In this document: positions 50,229 to 62,127 of the stretch, one piece after another
How positions within the stretch are numbered: the first letter of the stretch is position 1
How the letters are laid out: the number at the start of each line of letters is the position of its first letter
Source of the DNA: Austropuccinia psidii
Taxonomy: Eukaryota; Basidiomycota; Pucciniomycetes; Pucciniales; Sphaerophragmiaceae
Direction: 5' to 3'
NCBI GenBank assembly: GCA_023105745.1
Contig: JALGQZ010000004.1
Location: forward strand, 34,676,437 to 34,740,436
Length of the DNA stretch: 64,000 bases
Made by a program: the position numbers and the translations under genes
Notes under the pieces: generated by a model
What the model was told of the DNA's origin: nothing
The model's database searches: none
Seen by the model: only the letters and a program-made list of their open reading frames with translations

Positions 50229-53200
50229 AATATCAAAGCTCAATTTACTAAATCTTTATTTGGAATATATTAGGCCCAGTTTAAAGCTCAATTTTGAGCT
50301 TTATTTTAAAAATATTTTGATATTATCTTAAAATTTATCTTTATTTGGATCTTAATATAATTTAACCTTTATTTTTTTTTCAAAAAAGCCAAATTTTATA
50401 GATGTAATTTGTTTTGTTTTTTTATTTCAAAGAAGAATTGGTAAATCCTTTTATTTATATCTTGAAATTTGGAAAATGCAAAACCTGGTTACCAATTATA
50501 TTTTTACAAAAATATTCAAAGGAAAATTTCCTTTTTCAAAGAAGGTTATAAAAATCAAATTTCACCTAGATTTTCCTCTCAAGACTTCTACACATAAATA
50601 TTCATGTGATTATTGAAGGTGGGAAGAATTTCAACTAAAAAAAGGGACCACACAAAGCAGAAAACCTTTAAAATGAGAAATACTTATTTAATTTAAAAAA
50701 GTTATATTACAAGGAGTCACTTAAAATAAAAATAAGAATAAGCAAACAAGTTAATTCAGGATCCCATCATTTTTCATCAGCAGAATCAAATACAGCTTAT
50801 CCAGAAAGTCACAGGAGCAGAAGGGAAAATTTCTCAAAATGAATACAGTAAAAAGGATATGTTGGATTTTATATTTTAAATAAAAATTAATCAAGAAATT
50901 CTTAAAATTACTATTAGTGTATTTTTTCCTTTTTTTAATAATTTTACAATTAAAAAAATCTTCAAATACAATTATTCTTTACTTAAGAAACTGTTTTTCA
51001 AAACTTTGGAGCATAGATATAAGGCTTTTATGGAAAAAATATAGATTAAGATATGATATTTTCTTTATAATTTAATTGATCACTTATTGTGTAGCTGTTT
51101 TAGATAATTGAAGACACTTTCGATTTTAATGGAGGGGGGATTATTTGTTCAATTTTGGAATCATTATATTAAAAATAAGGTGAGCTATAAGTAAATTGCA
51201 ATTATATAATATAATAACAATATTTCTTCCCAAAGGCTTATACTAAGCTGAAACAATGGAATATTAATAACTTGAAAATTAATTCCACAGGGATGGAACC
51301 AGGTAATATCTATCATGGAGTTTGATTCCAATTATAGTTTTATAAATAATGAAATATGGGAATGTGAGCTTAGTGATTAGGAAGACTAGTAAATTTTGGG
51401 AAAAGAAAATTCTCAAACTTCTTAAGGAAATCAAGAGAATAGTGGGTTGAGAATTGAAGAACACAATTTTTCTAAACCAATTAGAACTAGCTATTTAAGG
51501 CCTGAGCCATCTCCATTGTCTCAAATTAAATCAATGAGTAAATGTTTAAGATTTATTTTCTCTCAATTTCACTGATTATAATATAAAAGGGTCAGGAAAA
51601 AGCAGAGGAAATTAATAGTAGTATTCAAAGGATTATGATCAACAGCAAGGAAAAAAATACAAAAAAGGAGGGGAGAAGAGAAATAAAAATGTAGCATTGG
51701 GCTCAGGAGGTGTTAAGAAAAATTAAAGATAGTTAAAGTGATTATTCAATAAATATGGAAATAATAACATTTCTTGTAAAAATAAGTCATATAGAAAATG
51801 AAGAATTTCTATCATGATATTGGGATTAATATAAATTAGGCTATTATTGAATTTATATGTAAATAATCACATCAATTATATTATTCAGAAAGCTAAAGTG
51901 AAAATTTATGTGAAACTAACTTGAAAATTAGGAGCCTTTGAAATATATTTTCCATATTACTCCCTGGTTGTAATAACATGGGAAATAAACTATTGACTTT
52001 TTTCTCTCTATTCATTTTTCTGGAGCTTTTGGTTCCTCAATAGATAGTGATTTCTGAAATATTATTTAAATTATTTTCTGTTTACTCTCATTGGTTTTTC
52101 CAATTGTCAAAAAAAAAGTTGAATATTACGATATTTCAAAATATTCTTCATATATTTGAGTTTTGATAGTGATATTTCTTTGGAATAAATTTAAAATAAA
52201 CTCATACAGAGAAGTTCCTAGCTTAAAATAACTATATAGCTATGTGTCCAAATCATAAAGTATTGAATCACGATGGCCCAAGATGTTTTTATGATTATGA
52301 CAAAAATTGATCATGAGAAAATTTTGGCGAATAATTATAATGCACAAAATCTTTGAATTTTTCTTATATTAGGATTTTCTCAAACATTTTCAAATTCTTT
52401 GTGGTATTTAAGGAGATATATAACCCAAGAAACTTCTGATCCTATATCCCATTTTAAATCTGTATAGCTCAGCTGAGTTCAGTTTTACCACAAATTATCT
52501 TATAATGCATTGAGATTTTCGATTTCTTATTTCTATTTATAAATATGGACTTTAACCCAGATTCAGTCCATTTTCCTAATGAGTGATGATTAATTAATGA
52601 AAATCATGATCACAAAAATCCTATATTAATGATACCAAATTTATTGAAGGCACTTAACCACTTGAATTCCAAAAAGTCGGAATGAAACCATGAGTTAAGG
52701 ATAAAAATGAAGGAAATCCAATAAATGGATTCATCTTTGAAACAAAAAACAATATTCTGGATGCATTAATAAATAAATATGTCAATGAGATAGAGGAAGT
52801 TGGCGCCAAACTTAATATTCTCTTGGAGCAAATAAAGAAGAATTAGAATTTTCTTTCCATTTATAATATTTCATCTTAGGATTAATTGAGCATTTAAAAC
52901 CTTATTCTCATTGCTCACCTATCAAATGCAACACATATATCTTCAAAACAGCAACCCTATAACTATAAAAACTTACTAAAATAATTCACTTCCTACATAC
53001 TTCATTTTTATTGTTTGATTAGTTTCAGTGGTTCCATTTAAAATATCACAAAGCAAAATTTCATCAAAAACTCATTACAAAACACATATTTCTTGCCCTC
53101 CCACCCCAATTTTTCCACTGAAAATAACTTTTAGTTTAATTCAATGCATTTTACCTGGAAAATTGTGAGCATCTCTCTATTTATTTATTGAATTGACAAA

Positions 53201-53519
53201 TTGGGAACCATTAAAATTAAGCATACTGTGTAAGAGAAAGCAATCAACTGTAACTTTGAATTTATATAAAGGCAGTATTTCCTGTGGTCCCAGAATAAAA
53301 TTAAACAAAATTTTCAAACCTCCAAATTTTTGTTAAATTGATACCATGAAGTAATATCTATCATCAGTATAATTCTTTTTGTGTTAAGATTCATAAAATG
53401 CAATAATGACCTCGTTGAAGAAGTAATATTATTGAAATTTATGTGCTCAACATCATGTTGATCAGTATATAGTGTTAAGGATGATAATTTTTTTAATATC
53501 CCAAATCTCCAATGAAAAC
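50229..53519. other. AT-rich intergenic DNA, no convincing gene
   Basis: More than 3 kb without a supported gene or recognised repeat. Frames are short and low in complexity. Confidence 0.5.
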
Positions 53520-54125
53520 AAAATCCAAACGGATTCTTGGCACCCCATTGATCAAGTCTTTTCCACTTTGTGATTTGCGAAAACTTTGATTTTCATGGAC
53601 AGACCCAAGCAGTACCCCATAAACCTATTGCAAAACCAAATAAAATTTGTGGAAGAAAGCTTCTCATAATATATGAAACTGGACTTATAAAATATCAAAT
53701 TTCCATCTGCAATTCATTAGAACATAATTGAGTGCCATACTCTGTTATTAAAATAAGAAATACATTGATCATTTGGTGAAGGAACTATTGGCATATGTGT
53801 GCCATCAATGGCTCCAATAATGCTGGTTAGTCCACATCTTTTCTTGAAAGAATCATTAATATTTTCTTATTCTTCTTCATCCTGCATGTCCGGAAAATTA
53901 ATAATTAAGCTAAAAATCTCAATAATTCAAAAAGAAAACATAAAAAAGTGGGACATACACTATTGTTGAAACATGTAACAGGACAAACAAGGATTGTACT
54001 ATAGCTTAATAAATGTGGTAAGCTGTTTAATTACCAATTTTGAAGAGATGTCCCATTTTATCATAGGAGCTACCATTTCCAACATGGTAAAAAGTAACAC
54101 CACCATAAGCCAGGCCTTAGAAGAA
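53520..54125 (-). pseudogene. PIF/Harbinger transposase remnant
   Basis: Minus-strand fragments match the DDE nuclease family of PIF/Harbinger. Near 53850-53800 is IGAIDGTHMPIVPS, which carries the first catalytic Asp, followed by YFNNRVWHSIMF and two stops, then IADGN. Upstream, near 54100-54010, are YHVGNGSSYD and MGHLFKIGN, resembling the helical region before the nuclease domain. Downstream there is a frame change and WICNRF-like residues, ending near GAKNPFGF-like codons at 53530. Stops and frameshifts make it non-functional. I did not find its terminal repeats. Confidence 0.6.
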
Positions 54126-54591
54126 ATTTGTATTGTGCTTAAAAGCACATGTGGTTTTGCAGTATTCTGGAGTTCACTTTGACTGAAGTTATTGCCCACG
54201 GAACTAAGTTGTTTTCATTAACGAGGGTGTTGGTGCAATATTTTAACATGGCAAAGACTAAACTAAGTATTGTAAGGGTCTCAAGCAAGATAAAAGGGGT
54301 AAGAAAGATAAAACAGCTTGATCCAACGATAAGGCTCAATCCACCTTAATTCAAGCGATAGCTCAAGACTAAGTTATTCACTTCAAGGGCTTGTGTTCAA
54401 ATGGCAACTCTGGGCTCAAATTGTGGCAGGATGATGCCTTACCTGCCAGCGCGCTCATTAGTAGGTATCGGCACTGGATAACAATTACTCTGGGGAACTT
54501 AGATGCAAAGGCCACCGAAAGCGGGTTATTTTTACAGTAGGTTTGCATAAGGCTTGGTGTAAATGGGTCCTAGTTGCATATGCATACGAAT
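54126..54591. other. spacer between Harbinger remnant and RPS15 3' end
   Basis: Base composition shifts here from AT-rich to mixed. It holds no supported gene. The stretch at 54355-54425 has weak resemblance to a tRNA-type promoter (TAGCTCAAGAC, then GTTCAAATGG) but does not fold convincingly as a tRNA. The region next to 54591 is the likely 3' untranslated region of RPS15. Confidence 0.4.
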
Positions 54592-55253
<662 letters not shown>

Positions 55254-55569
55254 GATGCGATGGCGTTCTTGAAGGAGAAGCAGGTGTCGATTTCGGGAGA
55301 TGGCCTCAGACGGTGGGTGGAGCGGCAGCCGACGGTCAAGAGCGGGCGTATGAGAGCAGCGCGAAACCTAACTAGGTTAGCGCGTGCTGCTGCGGCTGCG
55401 GGCGTCTCACCCTGCCCTCCCCCATCGGTCGCCGCAGAATTTCTCGGCGGGCATCCATCGGCCTTGCCTGGAAAACTCAGCAAACACCCTTCAGCAACTT
55501 TCCTAGACGTCGATCAGTGCAGTCTGCCTAGGCTTAAACCGATTCACTGTCCCGTCTCCAACATTCGAA
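55254..55569. promoter_or_regulatory. bidirectional promoter between RPS15 and RPP2
   Basis: The start codons of the two divergent genes are 316 bp apart. The stretch is markedly GC-rich in contrast to almost all of the window. A near-palindromic AACCTAACTAGGTTAG lies at 55365-55380, close to the middle, with CTAAC-TAG-GTTAG as a perfect inverted repeat. It could be a binding site for a shared ribosomal-protein gene activator; this is inference. No clear TATA box is seen. Confidence 0.6.
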
Positions 55570-56126
55570 ATGAAGCACTTGGCGTGAGTTTTCTTGCTAC
55601 CGTGGCGCCGTCGGCCTGGGTCCCTTGGACATTGCTCACCCTCTTCCTGCTCGTCTACAGCGCCTACCTGCTCCTTACTCAAGGAGGAAACCAAACACCT
55701 TCCGCTGAGGATGTCAAGCAACTTCTCGGTTCCGTTGGGTATGTGCCCATCAGTCTCCACCAATGGTAGTCTCATAGTGTCTTGAGACTTATGCCCAACC
55801 CTCACAGAATCGATGCCGATGAGGAACGTCTCACCAAATTGATTTCCGAGCTTGAGGGCAAGTCGCTCGCCGACCTCATTGCCGAAGGTAGCACCAAACT
55901 TGCCTCAGTTCCCTCTGGCGGTGGTGGTGGTGCTGCTGCCGCACCTGCCGCTGGTGGTGCTGCTGCCGCTGAAGCCCCTAAGGAAGAAGCCAAGAAGGAA
56001 GAAGCCAAGGAGGAATCAGATGACGACATGGGCTTTGGCCTCTTTGACTGTGAGCGTTCTTTCAACCAGCCTGTTAACCAATTTGCTCTGCTAATCATCC
56101 GACATATCTGCGTATCCTTTTCAGAA
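55570..56126 (+). CDS. RPP2: 60S acidic ribosomal protein P2 (stalk protein)
   Basis: Exons 55570-55583, 55661-55738, 55808-56049 and 56125-56126 total 336 nt, or 111 aa plus stop. Introns are 77, 69 and 75 nt with GTGAGT, GTATGT and GTGAGC donors and CAG acceptors. The last intron lies within the stop codon: T at 56049 joins AA at 56125. P2 is part of the acidic stalk that recruits translation GTPases on the large subunit. The sequence shows the P2 start ([15 protein letters not shown]), a helical dimerisation domain ([20 protein letters not shown]), an Ala/Gly-rich hinge, an acidic KEEAKKEE stretch and the invariant tail [12 protein letters not shown]. All features are intact. It is divergent to RPS15 from a short shared promoter. 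Confidence 0.96.
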
Positions 56127-57131
56127 TCTGTCTTCTTTTGTCCAATTACAATCATATTGTGTTCACGTGTTGAAATGAACGCTCCTGCCCTTTTTTTGCC
56201 TCTATTCCCTCTGCACGTTGGAACAATCTGCCCGCTATTATATCTTTGACTTGTTCAGGAAACTCCATTCAACCCTCAGGCAAACATCCCGCCTCGCTTT
56301 GCACATTTTATTTCATAATGTCCTATATTGCGTATCTTGCTCTTGGTCACAGCCACCTATCCATTGGGTCTAAAAAGCACATGTTGTCAACTCAAAATCA
56401 GCCATGCCTTCTCGTCCTTAAAAGGGTTTCTTGCTTTCCAAGTGATCCTTTGCCTTGGTGATTGGCTAATGACTTCATGCCCTTCCGACATTTCTCCAGT
56501 GGCTGAATTAAAGCAGTTCTCCGCGGTCGATGCCCTGATTCGTTTGCTTCACTTTTGTGAAAATGTCCCATTAGAAGATCTCCAGTTTTGTGCCTTCCCC
56601 GCCACCCCGTACTACGGATCAACTTTCTTTTGTCTTGTGAGGCTAGTGTGAGCAGTGACATGTTTAGCTAAAGACAACCACATCGCAAATCATGAGGTGT
56701 GCTAGGTTGGGAGTAACCTCTAACAAAATTTCCAGTATTGATTTTCAGAAATTTCCAGCAGAAGTTAATCACAAGCTCTGAGTACAAGGTTTATGGCGAT
56801 GGCTGCAAACTTTTATTTGTTGGGGTTAGGGCATGCGCAATCATCTCTGTAAATCCGTTCTGTAGCGGCTTCTGACAGAAATTTTTTTATTTCTCATCCA
56901 ACCATGTTCTTTAAGTGGTTCTGTAACCACACATTTCTACTAACTTCTATAGCCTCTATGTAACTTTATGTTGAAGCTACATAATTCAGCAAGTCATTCT
57001 GTGGCTTGATTCTGTATCATTTCTTCATATCTCTCTCTTCCTTTGCTTTTCTTCTCCCTGCCTTTTTCTGGCTTTTTGAGTTTTTCAAAGTTTTTGAACT
57101 TTTTTTGAATCATGTCCAACTCCAACATCAG
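56127..57131. other. RPP2 3' flank and spacer
   Basis: Mixed base composition that falls back to AT-rich after about 56700. There is no supported gene. The first part is probably the RPP2 3' untranslated region. Frames here (up to about 107 codons) have no recognisable motifs. Confidence 0.4.
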
Positions 57132-58258
57132 AAAACAAAGAACTTAAAGTTACAAAGATTTAAAAGCAAAAAACCAAACTGGCTGCCCTCCCAAGAAGAA
57201 CTTGCCAAATCTGGGCTTCATACCCTAAGACTTCAAATAATCAAACAGCTGATGAGTTTTAGTCCAAAGTGACACATCACTTTAATTCTGTCAGTCAACT
57301 GGTGCTCATGAACCAGAAAAAATCTGTATTTGATAAGAATTTTTCTATCTAGGTATTTATTCTTGTTAATTAAAGTTCTGATGATGTTTTCTAGGTTGGA
57401 AATGAGCACAGCAACACTCAAGCTCTCAACAATCTATAATCTACTTTCCAATAATCCACCATCAGATTGGTCAAGAATGGCATGTGAACTTTACCAGGCT
57501 AATAATAAGGGCATGCCATTCAGGCTTGAGCTTGCATGGAAGATAATTCATAAATTTCCAAAGTGGTCCCAGGAGGGAATTAAACAAAACAAAATTACTT
57601 CAAGATTTCATTCACACTCAATGACTCCATCAGGATGTCACAGAAGGTGGATCTGTAACCTATAATACCAGAAAAAGATTAAGTAAATTCAACCTTGATC
57701 TTGTAGCCTTTTTTGCTTGGCTGTGATGATTGCACCATCAAACAACCTAGGGTCTAGTCATGATGGTGGTGGGGGATCTCCTGTTCCAACATGACTCTGA
57801 GTGGACAGCTCAAGTTCTTTTTGATGGCTTCTGGAATCAATCTGACACAGGATCAAAAAAGGAGAGTAGTAATCAAGACAAGCATTCAATGAGCACATCT
57901 GACCCAGAAATGCAACCCCCATTCAATGATCACCTGAGTGGATCCAAAAAAGCCAAGTGTCTTCATATTGAAAAATCAATCTCAAGTCAGGTTCAAAATA
58001 AAGAAAAAGCACTTCATATTTCTGAAAAAATCTGGAAGGAATTCAGAGTAGTGCAAGGGCCACATCTGAACTCCTTTAAATTGATTTTTATGATTATGCC
58101 AGGGTTAATTGGAGATATTGAAGCAGCAGCCTGATGAAATGGTATATGTGGATAGCAAAGAAATATTGAAATTGGTTGAACAGGTTATTAAAAAAGGGTA
58201 TGAAGAGCACAGTCAAGCAGTGAGTCCCAATAATCTAGAAGGTTTCAATAAAAGATAA
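57132..58258 (+). CDS. hypothetical multi-exon protein gene, 5' end uncertain
   Basis: Four segments with coding character join in frame through plausible introns: up to 57268, 57395-57654, 57758-58047 and 58124-58258. Introns are 57269-57394 (GTGACA...TTCTAG), 57655-57757 (GTAACC...TCTAG) and 58048-58123 (GTAGTG...GAAG, a weaker acceptor). I recognise no domain. The middle part is rich in aromatic and basic residues (NNPPSDWSRMACELYQ, AWKIIHKFPKW). The third exon is polar with a LysGlu-rich end (EKIWKEFR). The fourth exon reads QQPDEMVYVDSKEILKLVEQ. The first segment has no clear start codon, so an upstream exon is missing or the gene is broken. It may be a lineage-specific gene or a transposon relic. 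Confidence 0.35.
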
Positions 58259-61200
58259 AATTGAATTCAAATTTCATTACTGTTTTGTACCATATTCAAT
58301 TCAATTGTGAATTTCTAGGTCTTCCATTATCTTATGATGTTCTTCCTCATTTTTAAAAATCCTATTATTGTGAAGTCACTGCTAAAAATTGTAAAATTTA
58401 TCTGGGTTATGATATATTGACATAAAAGATCTTGATGGATTTGAATACAATTATGAAATTAAGATACAATATGGTTTTCTATCCTCTATAGTAATTTTAT
58501 GAATAATTATGCAGAAATAAATGAATTTCTCATTTATTTGAAGCTCCAAAAATGGATAGGCTGGTGTATGATCCACCATTGGGCCTGAAATACTCCAAAT
58601 TATTTCTCAATATCTTTACAAGGATTCAATGAGAAACACTTTCCAGCTTCATCTTGGTAATGTGGTAAGTTTTTGAAAAAATGGTGGCAACAAGGATAAA
58701 TTCAATCAAAAAGGTAATATTCATGGTTATAATGATTACCATTAATTGTGTACTAAATTCTTTTATCTGATCCTTATCAAGAAAAAAGGAATGCATTTTT
58801 TCCATATAGGTTATATATAATTAATGGGAAAACTTGTGATAAGCCTTGAAACAGAGTGCTACAATTGAGGAAATTGATGTTATTGAGAGAACTAGGTGTT
58901 CCAAAGAACAAATTTCAGATAAATAAGCTTTTCAATGCTACTGCTTCTGATAAAGCTGTTATGGTGTCCCCCTTTCCTTGAAATCTCCCTAGCCAAGCCT
59001 GAGGGAATTTCTTCCATTTCCAATACAGCCTGGAAAGTCATATGTGTGATTTTCTGCTAGGATTATCTTAAGGTAATCTGGAAAAGTCTTCCTTGAATAT
59101 TCTTTTCCGAAAAGAATAATTCAGTCTTTAGAAAAGGTCTCAAGACATAATATTGCAGTACTTTTACCAAGGCACAAATATTTTTCAGTTTCATCATAAT
59201 TTCAACAATGCACTAATTTTTGAAATTCTCCAAAATGTAGAAAATGAAATTTTTTCACAGAAATCCTATTACATTTCAGAGTTTAGAGACAGTAGATAGT
59301 AAAATATAAAATAATATACCCTTTTAGATTTCCAGAAATGATTTTTATCAAGAAATATTTGGGATATATCCACAAAAAAGTGTTTTTGACAGATTATTTC
59401 TTCATTGAAATTTATGCTCACAGTATGTAAGGCTTTGTGAAAAATATTCTTTTATTAATCTTTCTTCACCCTGTAGTTTATGATGGTGAATTACCAATAA
59501 AGTATTCCCATAATTATCTATTAATTGGTGTATGAAAAATTGCATTTATTCTTCATCATTTTCCAAGAGGGTGTACTAGATTGATATTATCCATGGAAGA
59601 ATGTTGAGGGCTCTTTAGTTGATGAAAATTGATATATGATTCTTTCATTAAGGTGTCAAATTAATCTAGAGAATGGAAACTAAAAGATCTCAGTATGTGA
59701 AAGAATGTTACAGTAAAAGGAAAATCCCCAAGTTAAGCTTAAAGAAGTTAAATTACATAAAAATTAGTGGGATTATTCTTAATGTTCTTATACAGTGCGC
59801 TTTCTAAATTTTGAAAAAACAAACCCCCACCACATGCAAGAAGGGGTAGTTTCACCCACAAACATGAACGGTTGATTACAAGTAGTTTTTATGTTTTTTT
59901 CTTGTTATATGTACTACAAAGGAATCAAAGGAATTCACATGACAAAGGCGCTACTATCCCACAATTATATCAGATTCTCTTTCACCTCCAAAGTTTTGTA
60001 AATTATCAGTATTTATATTACAATAAATTAATTATAATACTTTGATTTTTTTTTCTTTAATGTTCTTATACAGTGCGCTTTCTAAATTTTGAAAACACAA
60101 ACCCCCACCACATGCAAGAAGGGGTAGTAATACCCACAAACATGACCGGTTGATTACAAGTAGTTTTCATGTTTTTTTCTTGTTATATGTACTACAAAGG
60201 AATCAAAGGAATTCACATGACAAAGGCGCTACTATCCAACAATTGTATCAAATTTTCTTTCACCTACAAATGTTTTGTAAATTATCAGTATTTATATTAC
60301 AATGAATTAATTATAATACTTTATAAAATATTATTAAAATTTATTATTTTGATTTTTTTCATATTTTTCAAACATAATAACTGAGCCAATCTTTGGATAA
60401 AATTCACTTCATTACAAATGGATCAAAAACTGGCTATTTGAAGTTGTCCAAAATGTATTGTTCTTGAATTTATTGAAAAAGAAGGAATAAAGAAGAAAGA
60501 GATGTACATTAATCCAAGTAAATGTAAAAGAAACTGGTAGAAAAGTAGGGAAAAGGCAGAACAAGATTTGAAAAACCAATCCCACAACTATTGCTACAAA
60601 AATCCCCAGATATTCTAGCAGATAATAAAAACAATAGATAGGGAAACCAATAATGAATATGAAAGTCTTCCAAATTCATCAAATTCCTGTTTTGATGGAA
60701 AATAAAATGAGAAATAATTTTATTTACCTCCTTTTATACTTTAAATATTAATACTTTTTTCCAAAAATAACTCACTCCTTTTATTTTTTGTCTCATGGCT
60801 ACACCTTGTTTGTGGAGTGAGCCAAGAGAAATGTAAATTAGAAATAAAATACATTATTTAAGCTGCTCAGAATTCTCAAGAACTATTAACTTGTGCTGAG
60901 TTTGAGATGGAAATTTCAAAAGATATTTGTACCATCACCAGAAATATGAAAGTTAATGCAGAGATCAAGCTCCATGTAATTCTTCCACAATGTTACTAAA
61001 TTTATGATTTCAAAATATCACCAAGAGAATTCGGCTATAAGATGGAACCAAGCTTGTTTAGATGTGGGGATGAACTTTTTGAACAATTCAACCTTTCACT
61101 GGCTCAACAGAGCCCATACAATTACAAATTCAATGAGAGAAAGCACAACAGAAAAAGAAATATAAGAAGTGTATTTGTTGGCCAAAGATTTACTTAGGGG

Positions 61201-61937
61201 CTGAAATGGTTCCTTGTATTAACAAAGGTTTAATAATATATTGAGACTTAGTAAAAAAGATTGGATTCAAACCTTTCAAAAAAAATTGCTTATTTCCATT
61301 AGAATTATTTCAATAAATATGATTAAATATAATTCTGACTTTAAGAGCAATGTTCACCAAATAAATTTATTATTTTGTTTGGAATTCAGCCTCTTTATTT
61401 ATTGGATCAACCAATTAGGTAAAAAGCTCATTGGAAAGCAGATATCATTAAGAATCCCAGCACTCACCTTCCTGAACCTACCTCCATTCTTGTGAAATAA
61501 AGAAAAATTACATGTACCTTTCTGGTATTATCCAAGTTCCCAATCAGCCAAATACCAGAAAAAATACCCCACAGTTTTCAGCATTTGGTAGATAAATTAC
61601 TCTGAGTATAGTCATTGTAGGCTTTAATTAAAAGCTCCAGTTCATTGATTTAACTCATGTTGATATTAAGGAAGCAATAAGAACTGCCAATAGCTAACTG
61701 AAAAAAGGTTTCTAAGGCACTGATTCTTTAGGAGAATTATAAAGCAAGTCAGACTGTTCATAGAGGTTTGGAAACCAGTTTTGAATTCCAATTTTATCTA
61801 ATGAGCTATGGAAGTATTGTATTAAGAACTCTGTAGAATATAAGAAGTATTTTTCAACCTTAATACCTTTTTTCTTGAGAACAATGTAGCATTCCAATGG
61901 TATAAATGGATACCAACATTGGTCCATTTCTAATAGC
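58259..61937. other. AT-rich intergenic DNA with one tandem duplication
   Basis: No convincing gene. A 277-bp tandem duplication (59782-60359) is listed separately. At about 61030-61200 a plus-strand stretch (SPYNYKFNERKH...) has a weakly protein-like look but is short and ends in stops. The rest shows nothing I can name. Confidence 0.5.
59782..60359. repeat. tandem duplication, unit 277 bp, two copies
   Basis: AATGTTCTTATACAGTGCGC occurs at 59782 and 60059. The two units remain highly similar through AACCCCCACCACATGCAAGA, GGTTGATTACAAGTAG and GGAATCAAAGGAATTCAC to a terminal T-run. The second unit has an extra stretch of about 25 bp near its end. High similarity in an otherwise decayed region implies a recent duplication. 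No coding potential is conserved. Confidence 0.8.
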
Positions 61938-62127
61938 TGTCAGCCTGTGACTCAAAACCAGAGCACAAGCACAACATAAAAATACCATAAACCAGGGGTG
62001 AAGCAAAATTCCTCCTGAAAGTTACCTGAGACAAAAAAGCACATAGAGAAAATAGGAAGAAAGAGAAAACTCACCTCTTTTCAAATATACAACTCTCATG
62101 ACCATAGCAAGAACTGAGCATAAAGAT
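61938..62127. mobile_element. partial copy of the TGTCAG-type LTR
   Basis: TGTCAGCCTGTGACTCA and the following 190 bp align with the start of the solo LTR at 44943. Similarity stops where another LTR begins at 62128, so this copy was interrupted by that insertion. Confidence 0.55.

Noticed and set aside
54355..54425. tRNA-like A and B box motifs
   Set aside because: TAGCTCAAGAC and GTTCAAATGG are spaced as in a tRNA-type promoter, but the B box lacks the usual CC and I cannot fold a cloverleaf. Not enough for a tRNA or SINE call.
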